A stretch of DNA of 64,000 bases from Lysobacter sp. (GTDB lineage: Bacteria; Pseudomonadota; Gammaproteobacteria; Xanthomonadales; Xanthomonadaceae): contig JAHCAU010000002.1 in the NCBI GenBank assembly GCA_019634715.1, positions 1 through 64,000 on the forward strand, given 5' to 3'. This document shows positions 51,763-60,233 of this stretch, piece after piece (position 1 is the first letter of the stretch; each line of letters opens with the position of its first letter). The position numbers were made by a program, and so were the translations under genes. The notes beneath the pieces are model-generated. The model was not told where the DNA came from. It was given only the letters and a program-made list of their open reading frames with translations, and did no database searches.

Positions 51763-52163
51763 TGCGCCGTCTGCTTGTCGGTGCCTGCGCCTGCGCCTGC
51801 GTCCTCGCACTCGCGGCGCAGGCGGCCGCGCCTCCCGCCAGGCCTGCGGCCAAACCCGCCGATGCCGATACGTCGCAGCGCGAGATCGAGGGTCTGATCG
51901 CCGCGCTCGGCCGCTCGGGGTGTTCGTTCGAACGCAACGGCGAGTGGTACGACGGCGCCCGCGCCCGCACCCATCTCGGCCGCAAGTACGACTACCTGCG
52001 CCGCCGCGATCCGGCGGGCAGCGCAGAGTCGTTCATCGAGCGCGCGGCGAGCCGCAGCAGCACCAGCGGCCGCGCCTACCACGTGCGCTGTCCCGGCAAG
52101 CCGGTGGAATCGGCCTCGGCGTGGTTCCATCGCCAGTTGCGGGACTTGCGGGCCGCGCGCTGA
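51759..52163 (+). CDS. DUF5329 family secreted protein
   Basis: 134 residues from ATG 51759, overlapping the phaC stop. Signal peptide MMRRLLVGACACACVLALAA and an Ala/Pro linker precede the domain QREIEGLIAALGRSGCSFER, NGEWYDGARARTHLGRKYDY, VRCPGKPVESASAWFHRQL. The two Cys may form a disulfide. The family has no known role. Its tight coupling to phaC is worth noting, but it should be periplasmic while PhaC is cytoplasmic. Confidence 0.8.
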   Translation: MMRRLLVGACACACVLALAAQAAAPPARPAAKPADADTSQREIEGLIAALGRSGCSFERNGEWYDGARARTHLGRKYDYLRRRDPAGSAESFIERAASRSSTSGRAYHVRCPGKPVESASAWFHRQLRDLRAAR

Positions 52164-52207
52164 TCGACTGGAATGCGGATATCCCCGCAATCCGACCCGA
52201 GGTCCGC

Positions 52208-52405
52208 ATGTCCGCAACGCCCACTCTCGCGCGCAGCCGCCGCGACCGCGTCCTGGTCGGCGTGGTCGGCGGCATCGCCGCCCGCTTTGGCTGGAATTCG
52301 ACCCTGCTGCGCGTCATCTACGTGCTCGGCTCGGCGCTGTCGGCGGCGTTCCCCGGCATCCTCGTCTATCTGGTGCTCTGGTTGCTGATGCCGGAAGAGC
52401 CGTGA
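52208..52405 (+). CDS. PspC-domain small membrane protein
   Basis: 65 residues from ATG 52208. LARSRRDRVLVGVVGGIAAR, then WNSTLLRVIYVLGSALSAAF and VYLVLWLLMPEEP form the PspC domain (amphipathic start plus one helix). Stand-alone PspC proteins are common in Xanthomonads and relate to envelope stress. It ends inside the next gene's GTGA start. Confidence 0.87.
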   Translation: MSATPTLARSRRDRVLVGVVGGIAARFGWNSTLLRVIYVLGSALSAAFPGILVYLVLWLLMPEEP

Positions 52406-52908
52406 CCGGACCTGCCATGAGCCGCGGTGCATGGCTGGCGCTGCGTACGCTCGGCGTGCTCTGGACACTGCCGAACACGGCGATCGGCCTGGTCGCCGGC
52501 CTGGCTGCGATGTGTTTCGGCGCGAAACCGCGCTTCGATCCGCGCGACTGCGCGCTGGTGTTCGATCGTCTGCCCTGGGGGCCGGGCGGCGCGATCACCT
52601 TCGGCAACGTGATCCTCAACACCCACGCCGATCTCGACGGCCGCTGCCGCACCTACGCCGCGCGTGCGGGCCTGTGCGAGGATCCGACGACGCGACTTGG
52701 CGACCACGAACGCGCGCATGTCTTCCAGTACATGGCCCTCGGCCCGCTGTTCCTGCCGCTGTACCTCGCCTTCGGCGGGGTGAGCGTGCGCAACCCCTTC
52801 GAACGCGCCGCCGACCGCTACGCGATGACCGGGCGCGACTGGTGGCCGTGGCTCAGGGTCAATTCGATGCAGGCCCTGCGCGCGCAGCAGGCGCAGGCAA
52901 AGCAGTAA
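52402..52908 (+). CDS. Hypothetical membrane protein with HERAH motif
   Basis: 168 residues from GTG 52402 (ATG 52417 also possible). One hydrophobic segment near the N-terminus (IGLVAGLAAMCFGA), a strand-rich middle (GGAITFGNVILNTHADL), then GDHERAHVFQYMALGPLFLP with an HExxH-like HERAH motif and a second hydrophobic stretch. ERAADRYAMTGRDWW follows and could hold a third zinc ligand. It may be a small intramembrane or vestigial metalloprotein; no named family recognised. Its stop codon lies in the arm of a perfect hairpin. Confidence 0.7.
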   Translation: MTGPAMSRGAWLALRTLGVLWTLPNTAIGLVAGLAAMCFGAKPRFDPRDCALVFDRLPWGPGGAITFGNVILNTHADLDGRCRTYAARAGLCEDPTTRLGDHERAHVFQYMALGPLFLPLYLAFGGVSVRNPFERAADRYAMTGRDWWPWLRVNSMQALRAQQAQAKQ

Positions 52909-52953
52909 CGGGGTCAGGTTCACTTCCGCAGAAGTGAACCTGACCCCGTTACT
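52904..52953. terminator. Perfect 23-bp palindromic bidirectional terminator
   Basis: Arms 52904-52926 and 52931-52953 are exact complements over a CGCA loop; the core is GGGGTCAGGTTCACTTC. The left arm contains the stop codon of the upstream gene, and the right side ends 22 bases from the stop of the convergent M13 gene. The GGGGTCAGGTTCACTT core is widespread in Xanthomonads. Confidence 0.88.
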
Positions 52954-52975
52954 GCCGGCTGCATTCGCTCGCGAC

Positions 52976-55000
52976 TCAACGCCAGATCGATACCCGCTCG
53001 CCGTCGGCGACGAACAGGGCGTTGCCTGCCTTGCAGCTGAAGGCCTTGGTGAAGGCCGGCAACTGCATGGCGGCGGCATTCGCGCGCCACTGGCCCGGCG
53101 CGTAGGGCGATGCCTGCGCGTGCGTCGCGGTGGCGTCGGCGGACAGTTGCTGCGCCCACAGGCGCGCCCAGCCGCGGAAGAACTGCTGCTGCGCGCTGTC
53201 GTTGGCCTGCGGTTCCTGGCGGGTGTACGCCGTCCATGCCAGTTCGAGGCCGGCCAGGTCGGCGGCGTTCTCGCCGAGGGTACGTGCGCCATCGACCTTC
53301 AGCTCCGGCTTGCCGGAATAGGCGAAGCGCGCGTACACGCCCTGCAGCGGTGCGATGCGGCCCTGCCAGGCGCTCGCGGTGGCGGGCGACCACCAGTCGC
53401 GCAGGTTGCCGCCGGCATCGACATAGCGCCCCTTGGCGTCGGCGACGCGAGCCAGTTCGTGGCCGACCAGCGCGCCGAAACTGCCGTACTGCGCGGCCAG
53501 CGGCTGCTTCAGGTCCAGCACCGGGGCCTGCAGCACGGCTGCGGTGACGAACAGGCGGTTGTGCGCCAGGTCGTAGCTCAGCGCGGGATGCTGCGGCAGC
53601 ACGTCCCAGCGGCGATCGGCATTGGGGCGACCGATGCGCTTCATTTCCTCGCGATGGTGCCAGGTCGATGCGATCAGGATGTTGCTGCCGAAGCTGCCGC
53701 GTCCCATCGGCTGGATCGAGAAGTCGAGGTCCGAGCGCGGCTTGCCGATCTCGATCTTGAGCTTCTGCAGCTTGGCCGCCGCCTCTGCGCGCGTGGCTTC
53801 GTCCATCCAGGTGTTCGACGCGATCGCCGCGGCCAGCGCCTCGCGCACGTGGCGGCTGATCGTCGCCGCGCGGTCGGCGGCGTCCTGCGCCAGGTAACGC
53901 TCGGTGTAGGCGTGCGCCATCATGCCGCCCGCTGCGGCATTGATCGCGTCCAGCACCTGCTGGGCGCGCGGCGCCGGATCCATCTCGCCGCGCAGCAGGC
54001 GACCGCGGAATTCATGGTCGGCATCGCGCCAGTTCCTGCTGAGGTAGGGCGCCATCGCATTGCCGACCTGGAAACGCAGGTAGGCCTTCCACTGCGCCGG
54101 CTTCAGGCTCGTCGCCAGCTTGTCGAGCTCGGCGAACAACTCGGGATCGGCCATCGAGACCTGCTCGGCGGTCACGCCCTGCGCCTTGAGGAAGGCGGCC
54201 AGCTGCAGGTTGCGGTATTTCTTCGCGAAGTCCTTCGTCGGCACCGGGTTGTAGCGGGTGCGCAGCTTGACCAGGTCGGCGCGGGGTTTCGATGCGCGCG
54301 CGATGCGGGTCTCCAGGTTGATCACCAGCGCGGCATCCGCGGCGGCATTGGCCGGGGCGGAGCCGGTCAGCACCATGATCTTCTGTACGTAGCCGTTGTA
54401 GCGGCCGAGCAGTTCGCGGGCGTCGGCATCGTTGCGGGTGTAGAAGCTCGCGTCGGGCAGGCCCAGGCCGCCCTGGGCGAAATAGCCCATGTAGGTGTCG
54501 AGATTCTTCAGGTCGACGTCGGCGGTGAAATTGAATGCCACCGGGATGCCGACCTGATGCAGCGCGGCGATCGCCGGCGCGATTTCCTGCGGCTTCCTGA
54601 TCGCGTCGATGCGCGCGAGCAGCGGCGCGATGGGGGCGGCGCCGTCGCGTTCCAGCGCCGCTTCGTCCATGCCGCTGGCCCAGAAATCGCCGAGCAGCTT
54701 CTGCACCTGGCCCTGCGGCGATTTCGCGGCGGCTTCCAGCAGCGCACGCTGCTGTTCGCGGGCCTGCGTCGCCAGTTCGCCGAGGGCGCTGGCGCTGCCG
54801 CTGGCCGGTACCGGGTTGGCCTTGAGCCAGTCCGCATTCGTGGCGCCGTAGAGATCGACGCAGGCGCTGAGTGCCGCGGCCGGCTTCGGTGCGGGCTTGG
54901 CGGGCTGGCGCTTCTTCTGTGCATCGGCATGCGGTGCGGCGAGGGCGGCAACGAGGCAGAGGGCGAGAGCGGCAGGGCGCAGGGTGTGCGGTTTCGACAT
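52976..55000 (-). CDS. M13-family metallopeptidase with a lost zinc ligand
   Basis: A neprilysin/PepO-like periplasmic protein, 674 residues, signal peptide ending near PHADAQ. The M13 helical N-domain and C-terminal domain are complete, including GENAADLAG with Glu about 577 and the C-terminal KAFSCKAGN. The zinc motif, normally GHExxHG, reads LVGHELARVAD: His 514 and Glu 515 are kept, but residue 518 is Arg (CGC) in place of the second His. NAYY-type residues before it are also altered (HNRLFVTAAVL). The protein is probably not a peptidase. Gene length and frame are otherwise normal. Confidence 0.88.
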   Translation of the reverse strand: MSKPHTLRPAALALCLVAALAAPHADAQKKRQPAKPAPKPAAALSACVDLYGATNADWLKANPVPASGSASALGELATQAREQQRALLEAAAKSPQGQVQKLLGDFWASGMDEAALERDGAAPIAPLLARIDAIRKPQEIAPAIAALHQVGIPVAFNFTADVDLKNLDTYMGYFAQGGLGLPDASFYTRNDADARELLGRYNGYVQKIMVLTGSAPANAAADAALVINLETRIARASKPRADLVKLRTRYNPVPTKDFAKKYRNLQLAAFLKAQGVTAEQVSMADPELFAELDKLATSLKPAQWKAYLRFQVGNAMAPYLSRNWRDADHEFRGRLLRGEMDPAPRAQQVLDAINAAAGGMMAHAYTERYLAQDAADRAATISRHVREALAAAIASNTWMDEATRAEAAAKLQKLKIEIGKPRSDLDFSIQPMGRGSFGSNILIASTWHHREEMKRIGRPNADRRWDVLPQHPALSYDLAHNRLFVTAAVLQAPVLDLKQPLAAQYGSFGALVGHELARVADAKGRYVDAGGNLRDWWSPATASAWQGRIAPLQGVYARFAYSGKPELKVDGARTLGENAADLAGLELAWTAYTRQEPQANDSAQQQFFRGWARLWAQQLSADATATHAQASPYAPGQWRANAAAMQLPAFTKAFSCKAGNALFVADGERVSIWR

Positions 55001-55111
55001 CGCGGCGTCGGGTCCATGGGAAAAGGCCGGGTCAGTGTAACAACTCGACCTCGGAATCCACGCTGCGCAGCGTGATGCCGGTCACGTCCGCGTGCGACGC
55101 GCTTCGATGCC

Positions 55112-55894
55112 TCAATGCGCTCCGGTGTCCCGCTGCGGCAAGCGGAAGAGGCGCTCGGCGTTGCGTGTGGTCGCCTCCGCGAGCGTGCCGGCATCGATGC
55201 CGCGCAGCCCGGCGATGCAGTCGCGCACCACGGTCAGGCGCGCCGGTTCGTTGCGCTGGCCGCGGATGCCGGCGTCCGGCTGGTCGGGCGCATCGGTTTC
55301 CAGCAGCAGCGAGTCCAGCGGCAGTTCGCGCGCGAGGGTGCGCAGCCGGTTCGCGCGTTCGTAGGTGACCGGCCCGCCGAGACCGATCAGGAAGCCGTGG
55401 TCGAACAGCCGCTTCGCCTGGTCGGCGCTGCCGGAAAAACTGTGGACCACGCCACGCAGCGGGCCGAAACGCCGGATCGCCGCTAGCACGGCATCGACGG
55501 CGCGACGCGCATGCACGATCACCGGCAGGTCGAAGTCGCGTGCCAGACGCAGTTGTCCGTCGAAGAAGAAGGCTTGTCGCTGCGGGTCGAGTCCGTCGAC
55601 GAAGAAATCCAGTCCGCATTCGCCCACCGCCACCGGGCGTTCCCGCGCGATCCACTCGCGCAGCAGCGGCAGGTGTTCGTCGCGATGCTCGTCGAGGTAC
55701 ATCGGATGCAGGCCGTAGGCCGGATGCAGGCCGGAACCGGGCGTGCAGATCGCGCGCAGCTTGTCCCAGCCCGATGCGCTCACTGCGGGGACGATCTGCC
55801 GGGTCACGCCCGCCGCGCGTGCGCGTGCGAGCGCGGCATCGCGATCGCGGTCGAATTCGCTTGCGTCGAAATGCGAGTGGCTGTCGATCAGCAT
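55112..55894 (-). CDS. TatD-family deoxyribonuclease
   Basis: Metal-dependent hydrolase of the TatD family, 260 residues, cytoplasmic. Metal site IDSHSHFD at the N-terminus, GLHPMY, AVGECGLDFF, LPVIVHARRA, GVVHSFSG and LLLETDAPDQP are all in order with the expected His, Glu and Asp. TatD enzymes act as 3'-5' exonucleases in DNA repair. This one is of the YjjV-like subgroup by its short loops. Confidence 0.9.
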   Translation of the reverse strand: MLIDSHSHFDASEFDRDRDAALARARAAGVTRQIVPAVSASGWDKLRAICTPGSGLHPAYGLHPMYLDEHRDEHLPLLREWIARERPVAVGECGLDFFVDGLDPQRQAFFFDGQLRLARDFDLPVIVHARRAVDAVLAAIRRFGPLRGVVHSFSGSADQAKRLFDHGFLIGLGGPVTYERANRLRTLARELPLDSLLLETDAPDQPDAGIRGQRNEPARLTVVRDCIAGLRGIDAGTLAEATTRNAERLFRLPQRDTGAH

Positions 55895-55938
55895 GCGTGG
55901 CGCGGCTCGCGGTGGTGCGGTTCTTCAGCCGGTCATGG

Positions 55939-56184
55939 TCAGCCGATGCGGGGCACGTCGTTCGCGGCCTGCACCGGCTTGGCGGCATTCACGTCCGGCG
56001 CCTTGCGTTTGCGGAAGCTGGCCAGCAGCAACGTGGCGATGCCCAGCAGCAGTTCGTCGATGAACGGGATGAAGTCCGGCACCACCATGTCCACCGCCCA
56101 CAACGCAGCGGCGAGCAGGAACAGGCGCGGGAAGCTGAGCCGGCTGAGGAAGCCGAGGATCGGGGCGACGAGCGGGCTGGCCAT
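55939..56184 (-). CDS. DUF6116 small membrane protein
   Basis: 81 residues from ATG 56184; the frame extends to 56262 but the extra part is not membrane-like. The body ASPLVAPILGFLSRLSFPRL, FLLAAALWAVDMVVPDFIPF and IDELLLGIATLLLASFRK is one membrane hairpin with the DFIPFIDELLLG turn, a pattern I associate with DUF6116 of Xanthomonads. No known function. Between tatD-like and a divergent glycine-zipper gene. Confidence 0.75.
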   Translation of the reverse strand: MASPLVAPILGFLSRLSFPRLFLLAAALWAVDMVVPDFIPFIDELLLGIATLLLASFRKRKAPDVNAAKPVQAANDVPRIG

Positions 56185-56424
56185 GGTGACGATTCCGGAG
56201 CGCGGGATTGTGCGCACGCTATCACGTGCATGGTCGTGTGGGGATGCGTGAAGGGCGATCAAGGGCGTGCGCCGGTCAGGCCCTTTCGTTCAGCGAGCGG
56301 AAGACTGCCTGAACGGCACTGCGCATCCAGCCCGCCATGGGGGGACTCGTTCAGCCATGCGGTGCTGCAATCCGCTCCGTTCCGGCAAGGCACCGGCCTT
56401 CGCCGCCAGAGGAGGACACACCCG

Positions 56425-57255
56425 ATGAGCAAGCCCGTTCTCAACAAACAGATCCTCGCCGTAGCGATCGGTTCCCTGCTGGTCGGCGGGATCGCCGTCG
56501 CCGCCTATGTCGGCAACCGCAACGATGTCGTGGTTCATGCCGCAACGCCGGCATCGATCGAGCCGGCGCACGAAGCCGCCATCGCCGATGGCGTGGACGG
56601 CCGCGACACCGGCGCCATTCCCTCGCCGAGCCTGGACTACGCCGAAGTGACATCGGTCGTGCCGGTGACCCGCAGCGAACAGCGTTATGCCACGGTCATC
56701 GGCAGCGCCCCGATCACCGAAACCACGTCGTCCACCGCCACCCGCGAGGTCTGCGAGGACGTGGTCGTGCAGGATCGCCAGCCCGAGCGCGACGGCAACG
56801 TCGGCGGTACCGTGGCCGGCGCGCTGATCGGCGGCCTGGTCGGCAACCAGGTCGGCGACGGCAATGGCCGCAAGGCCGCTACGGTGGCCGGCGCCGCGGC
56901 CGGCGGCTACATCGGCAACCGGATCGATCGTCGCCACGAGGGCGGCAAGGTCGTCGACCGCACCGAACGCCAGTGCCGCACCGTGTCGGAGCCGACCAGC
57001 CAGAGCCGCACCGTGGCCTGGGAGGTGACCTACCGTACGCCGGAGGGCACGACCGAACGCATGCGCACCGAGCGCAAGCCCGGCAGCCGCATCCCGGTCG
57101 GCACCGACAAGGTCGTGGTCGGCTACGACGTGACCTACCGTTACCAGGGTGAGGAAGGCCGCGTCCGCCTCGACGAGCGCCCGGGCGAGCGCCTCCCGGT
57201 GGTCGACGGGATGGTCATGACCCGCGCCGCAGGCGGCCAGGGTTCGCGTTCCTGA
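56425..57255 (+). CDS. Glycine-zipper 2TM domain envelope protein
   Basis: 276 residues from ATG 56425 with GAGGAGG upstream. N-terminal hydrophobic anchor (ILAVAIGSLLVGGIAVAAYV). The zipper is VGGTVAGALIGGLVGNQVGD followed by VAGAAAGGYIGNRID, the SlyB/17-kDa-antigen type. CEDVVVQDRQPER and ERQCRTV flank it and may form a disulfide. A C-terminal beta domain (VTYRTPEGTTERMRTERKPG, VGYDVTYRYQGEEGRVRL) is common in Xanthomonad members. Likely an envelope integrity protein. Confidence 0.85.
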   Translation: MSKPVLNKQILAVAIGSLLVGGIAVAAYVGNRNDVVVHAATPASIEPAHEAAIADGVDGRDTGAIPSPSLDYAEVTSVVPVTRSEQRYATVIGSAPITETTSSTATREVCEDVVVQDRQPERDGNVGGTVAGALIGGLVGNQVGDGNGRKAATVAGAAAGGYIGNRIDRRHEGGKVVDRTERQCRTVSEPTSQSRTVAWEVTYRTPEGTTERMRTERKPGSRIPVGTDKVVVGYDVTYRYQGEEGRVRLDERPGERLPVVDGMVMTRAAGGQGSRS

Positions 57256-57295
57256 GATCATGCCGGCCCGCATCGCGGGCAGGGCGCAGCCACCC

Positions 57296-57325
57296 CGACG
57301 GGGCCGGAGCGATCCGGCCCCGTCG
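57296..57325 (+). terminator. Hairpin after glycine-zipper gene
   Basis: CGACGGGGCCGG and CCGGCCCCGTCG form a perfect 12-bp stem with loop AGCGAT, 41 bases past the stop. No T tract follows. The rest of the gap to 57510 holds a TACAAT box at about 57474-57479 that may be the gcdH -10. Confidence 0.7.
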
Positions 57326-57510
57326 CCGTCTGGAGGGCCGATTCGCGGTGCCGCTCCGGCGGGCGTTCGGGGGCGGTGGCCGGGCTGTCGAAATCGCGCG
57401 CTTTGCGTCCGAAATCGGCGTTTCGCCGCGCCGCATTTGTCGCTTTGCAGGTATCGTCTGTGCAGGATGCGACCTTACAATGACGCTTTGCCCGAATCGA
57501 CCTCGAAACC

Positions 57511-58674
57511 ATGGCGCTGCATCCCTACGATCTGTACGACGTCCGTTCCATGCTCACCGAAGAAGAGCGCGCGGTGCAGGACACCGTCGCCCGCTTCACC
57601 GACGAACGCGTGCTGCCGATCATCGGCAAGGCCTTCGACGACGGCCGTTTCCCGCGTGAACTGGTGTCGGAGATCGCCGACATGGGCCTGCTCGGCTCCT
57701 CGTTGCCGGAACAGTACGGCTGCGCCGGCCTCAACGCGGTCAGCTACGGCCTGATCTGCCAGGAGCTGGAACGCGGCGACTCGGGCATCCGCAGCTTCGT
57801 CAGCGTGCAGAGTTCGCTGTGCATGTACCCCATCTACGCCTACGGCTCGGAAGAGCAGCGCATGCGCTGGCTGCCGGGCATGGCGAAGGGCGAGATCATC
57901 GGCTGCTTCGGCCTGACCGAGCCGCACGGCGGCTCCGATCCGGCGAACATGAAGACGCATGCCAAGCGCGACGGCGACGACTGGGTGATCAACGGTTCGA
58001 AGATGTGGATCACCAACGGCAACCTGGCCGACATCGCCATCGTCTGGGCGCAGACCGACGACGGCATCCAGGGCTTCGTGATCGAGAAGGGCACCCCGGG
58101 CTTCACCGCCCAGGAAATCAAGCACAAGATGAGCCTGCGCGCCTCGGTCACCAGCGCGCTGTTCTTCGACAACGTGCGCGTGCCCGACGCCAACCGCCTG
58201 CCGAACGTGAAGGGCCTCAAGGGTCCGCTCGGCTGCCTCACGCAGGCGCGCTACGGCATCACCTGGGGTCCGATCGGCGCCGCCATCGGCTGCCTGCACG
58301 AAGTACTGGGTTACACCAAGGAGCGCATCCTGTTCGGTCGCCCGGTCGCCGCCACGCAATCGGCGCAGATCAAGATGGCCGAGATGTCGCGTCGCATCAC
58401 CCTGGCGCAGTTGCTGTCGCTGCAGCTCGGCCGCCTGAAGGATGCCGGCAACATGCAGCCGGCGCAGGTGTCGCTGGCGAAATGGAACAACTGCCGCATC
58501 GCCATCGACATCGCGCGCGAATGCCGCGACCTGCTCGGCGGCGCCGGCATCACCACCGAGCACCACGCGATCCGCCACGCGCTCAACCTCGAATCGGTCA
58601 TCACCTACGAAGGCACGGAAACCGTGCACCAGTTGGTGATCGGCCGCGAGCTGACGGGCATCAACGCGTTCTGA
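57511..58674 (+). CDS. gcdH: Glutaryl-CoA dehydrogenase
   Basis: FAD enzyme that oxidises and decarboxylates glutaryl-CoA to crotonyl-CoA in lysine and tryptophan breakdown; 387 residues. LGSSLPEQYGCAGLNAVSYG, ERGDSGIRSFVSVQSSL, IIGCFGLTEPHGGSDPANM and KMWITNGNLADIAIVW are characteristic of this acyl-CoA dehydrogenase branch. RYGITWGPIGAA holds the substrate Arg, and the catalytic Glu (about 367) is in TYEGTETVH. Crotonyl-CoA could feed the 3-hydroxybutyryl pool used for PHA, but no link is shown. Confidence 0.92.
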   Translation: MALHPYDLYDVRSMLTEEERAVQDTVARFTDERVLPIIGKAFDDGRFPRELVSEIADMGLLGSSLPEQYGCAGLNAVSYGLICQELERGDSGIRSFVSVQSSLCMYPIYAYGSEEQRMRWLPGMAKGEIIGCFGLTEPHGGSDPANMKTHAKRDGDDWVINGSKMWITNGNLADIAIVWAQTDDGIQGFVIEKGTPGFTAQEIKHKMSLRASVTSALFFDNVRVPDANRLPNVKGLKGPLGCLTQARYGITWGPIGAAIGCLHEVLGYTKERILFGRPVAATQSAQIKMAEMSRRITLAQLLSLQLGRLKDAGNMQPAQVSLAKWNNCRIAIDIARECRDLLGGAGITTEHHAIRHALNLESVITYEGTETVHQLVIGRELTGINAF

Positions 58675-58687
58675 CGGGAGCCGCGCG

Positions 58688-59263
58688 GTGACTTCCGGTT
58701 CAAGACTTGACACACGGATCGACACCGGACGGCTGATCCTGCGCCCCCCGGGGCGCGAGGACTTCGAGGCGTGGGCCGGCATGATGTCCGATGCCGAGCA
58801 CGTGCGTCACATCGGCGGCGCGCAGCCGCGATCGGTGGTCTGGCGCGGGCTGATGTCGATGGTCGGCATGTGGGCCTCGGAAGGCTTCGCGATGTTCTCG
58901 GTGATCGAGAAATCCAGCGGTCGCTGGATCGGCCGCATCGGACCCTGGTCGCCGGAAGGCTGGCCGGGCACCGAAGTGGGCTGGAGCCTGGTCCGCGATG
59001 CCTGCGGCCACGGCTATGCCGTGGAGGCCGCCTCCGCGGCGATGGACTGGGCCGTCGACACCCTGGGCTGGCACACGATCATCCATACCATCGCGCCCGA
59101 GAACGAAGCTTCCAAGGCCGTTGCGCGCAGGCTGGGTTCGCGCTTCCTGCACATGGGGCGCCTGCCCGAGCCGTTCCATGAAGCCACGGTGGAAATCTGG
59201 GGCCAGACGCGGGACGAGTGGCGTGCGCGGTCGCGTGCTTCGCGCAGGCCGGAGGGCGCATGA
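58688..59263 (+). CDS. GNAT acetyltransferase, first of a tandem pair
   Basis: RimJ/RimL-type N-acetyltransferase, 191 residues from GTG 58688. TGRLILRPPGREDFEAW starts the fold; VGWSLVRDACGHGYAVEAAS carries the acetyl-CoA loop (R-D-A-C-G-H-G-Y-A in place of the usual Q/R-x-x-G-x-G/A); IHTIAPENEASKAVARRLG completes it. It is a clear paralogue of the gene at 59682. Overlaps the next gene by four bases. Substrate unknown. Confidence 0.88.
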   Translation: MTSGSRLDTRIDTGRLILRPPGREDFEAWAGMMSDAEHVRHIGGAQPRSVVWRGLMSMVGMWASEGFAMFSVIEKSSGRWIGRIGPWSPEGWPGTEVGWSLVRDACGHGYAVEAASAAMDWAVDTLGWHTIIHTIAPENEASKAVARRLGSRFLHMGRLPEPFHEATVEIWGQTRDEWRARSRASRRPEGA

Positions 59264-59682
59264 GCACCGTGCTGTGGGCCAACCAATTGCTGCATGGCAT
59301 GGTCGTGTCGGATGAGTCCGACAAGTACGCCCTGCATCGGCATCTGCCCAAGTTGGACAAGCTGGCAGTCGCGTGCGGCGTGCCGGCGCTGTCGTCGATC
59401 TGCGACGGTACCGACCTGCGGTTCAATCTGCAGGATCTCGAACTGCCGGACGGCATGACATCGACCCATGAATGGATGGCGCGCGATGGCGTCTGGGTCG
59501 ATGCGCCCGAGGCCGTCCGCCTGCTGTCGGCGCTGCTGGAGGCCGTGTTGGCCAAACGTCCGAGGTTCGGCCTGCTGCGCAACGACTGCGATGCCGTGCT
59601 CGATGAGCTGCGCGAAGCCCTGGCCTTCGCGGAAGAAGCCGCCGCGCGCGGCGCCCGCTTCAATTTTTCGATCGTGATGTGA
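59260..59682 (+). CDS. Hypothetical protein between two acetyltransferase genes
   Basis: 140 residues from ATG 59260, overlapping both neighbours in stop-start junctions. Sequence is soluble: ANQLLHGMVVSDESDKYALH, HLPKLDKLAVACGVPALSSI, GMTSTHEWMARDGVWVDAPE and a helical C-terminus (CDAVLDELREALAFAEEAAA). No membrane segment or known motif recognised. Strict coupling suggests a role with the acetyltransferases. Confidence 0.75.
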   Translation: MSTVLWANQLLHGMVVSDESDKYALHRHLPKLDKLAVACGVPALSSICDGTDLRFNLQDLELPDGMTSTHEWMARDGVWVDAPEAVRLLSALLEAVLAKRPRFGLLRNDCDAVLDELREALAFAEEAAARGARFNFSIVM

Positions 59683-60233
59683 TGAGCCACGACACGCCCT
59701 GCATCGAAACCGAACGCCTGGTCCTGCGCGTGCCGCGGATCGAGGATTTCGACCGTTACGCCGAGCTGCTCGCCGACGAGGAGGCCTGCCGGTTCATCGG
59801 CGGGCACATGCCGCGGCCTGCCGCGTGGCGCCGATTCCTGCAGATGCCCGGGGCATGGGCGGTGCAGGGCTTCGCGATGTTCTCGGTGATCGAGAAGTCG
59901 TCGGGGTTGTGGGTCGGCCAGCTCGGCCCGTGGCAGCCCGAGGGCTGGCCGGGCACCGAAGTCGGCTGGGCACTGCATCGCGACGCCTGGGGAAAGGGCT
60001 ATGCGCACGAAGGTGCGGTCGCCGCGATCGACTGGGCGTTCGCGCATCTGGGCTGGGACCAGGTGATCCACTGCATCGATGCCGACAACGCCGCCTCGCA
60101 GGCGCTCGCGCGCCGGCTCGGTTCGCGCGTGCTGCGCCAGAGCGCCATGCCCGCGCCGTACGAGCACGTGGTGGTGGATGTCTGGGGCCAGACCCGCGAG
60201 GAATGGCGGATCGGCAGGAGCGCAGGCGCATGA
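59682..60233 (+). CDS. GNAT acetyltransferase, second of a tandem pair
   Basis: 183 residues from ATG 59682 (GTG 59679 also in frame). TERLVLRVPRIEDFDRYAEL, GFAMFSVIEKSSGLWVGQLG, GWALHRDAWGKGYAHEGAVA and IHCIDADNAASQALARRLG give the GNAT fold, with the acetyl-CoA loop R-D-A-W-G-K-G-Y-A. Segments such as GFAMFSVIEKSSG and PEGWPGTEVGW are identical to those in the gene at 58688, so the two arose by duplication. Coupled to the GST gene downstream by ATGA. Confidence 0.88.
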   Translation: MSHDTPCIETERLVLRVPRIEDFDRYAELLADEEACRFIGGHMPRPAAWRRFLQMPGAWAVQGFAMFSVIEKSSGLWVGQLGPWQPEGWPGTEVGWALHRDAWGKGYAHEGAVAAIDWAFAHLGWDQVIHCIDADNAASQALARRLGSRVLRQSAMPAPYEHVVVDVWGQTREEWRIGRSAGA

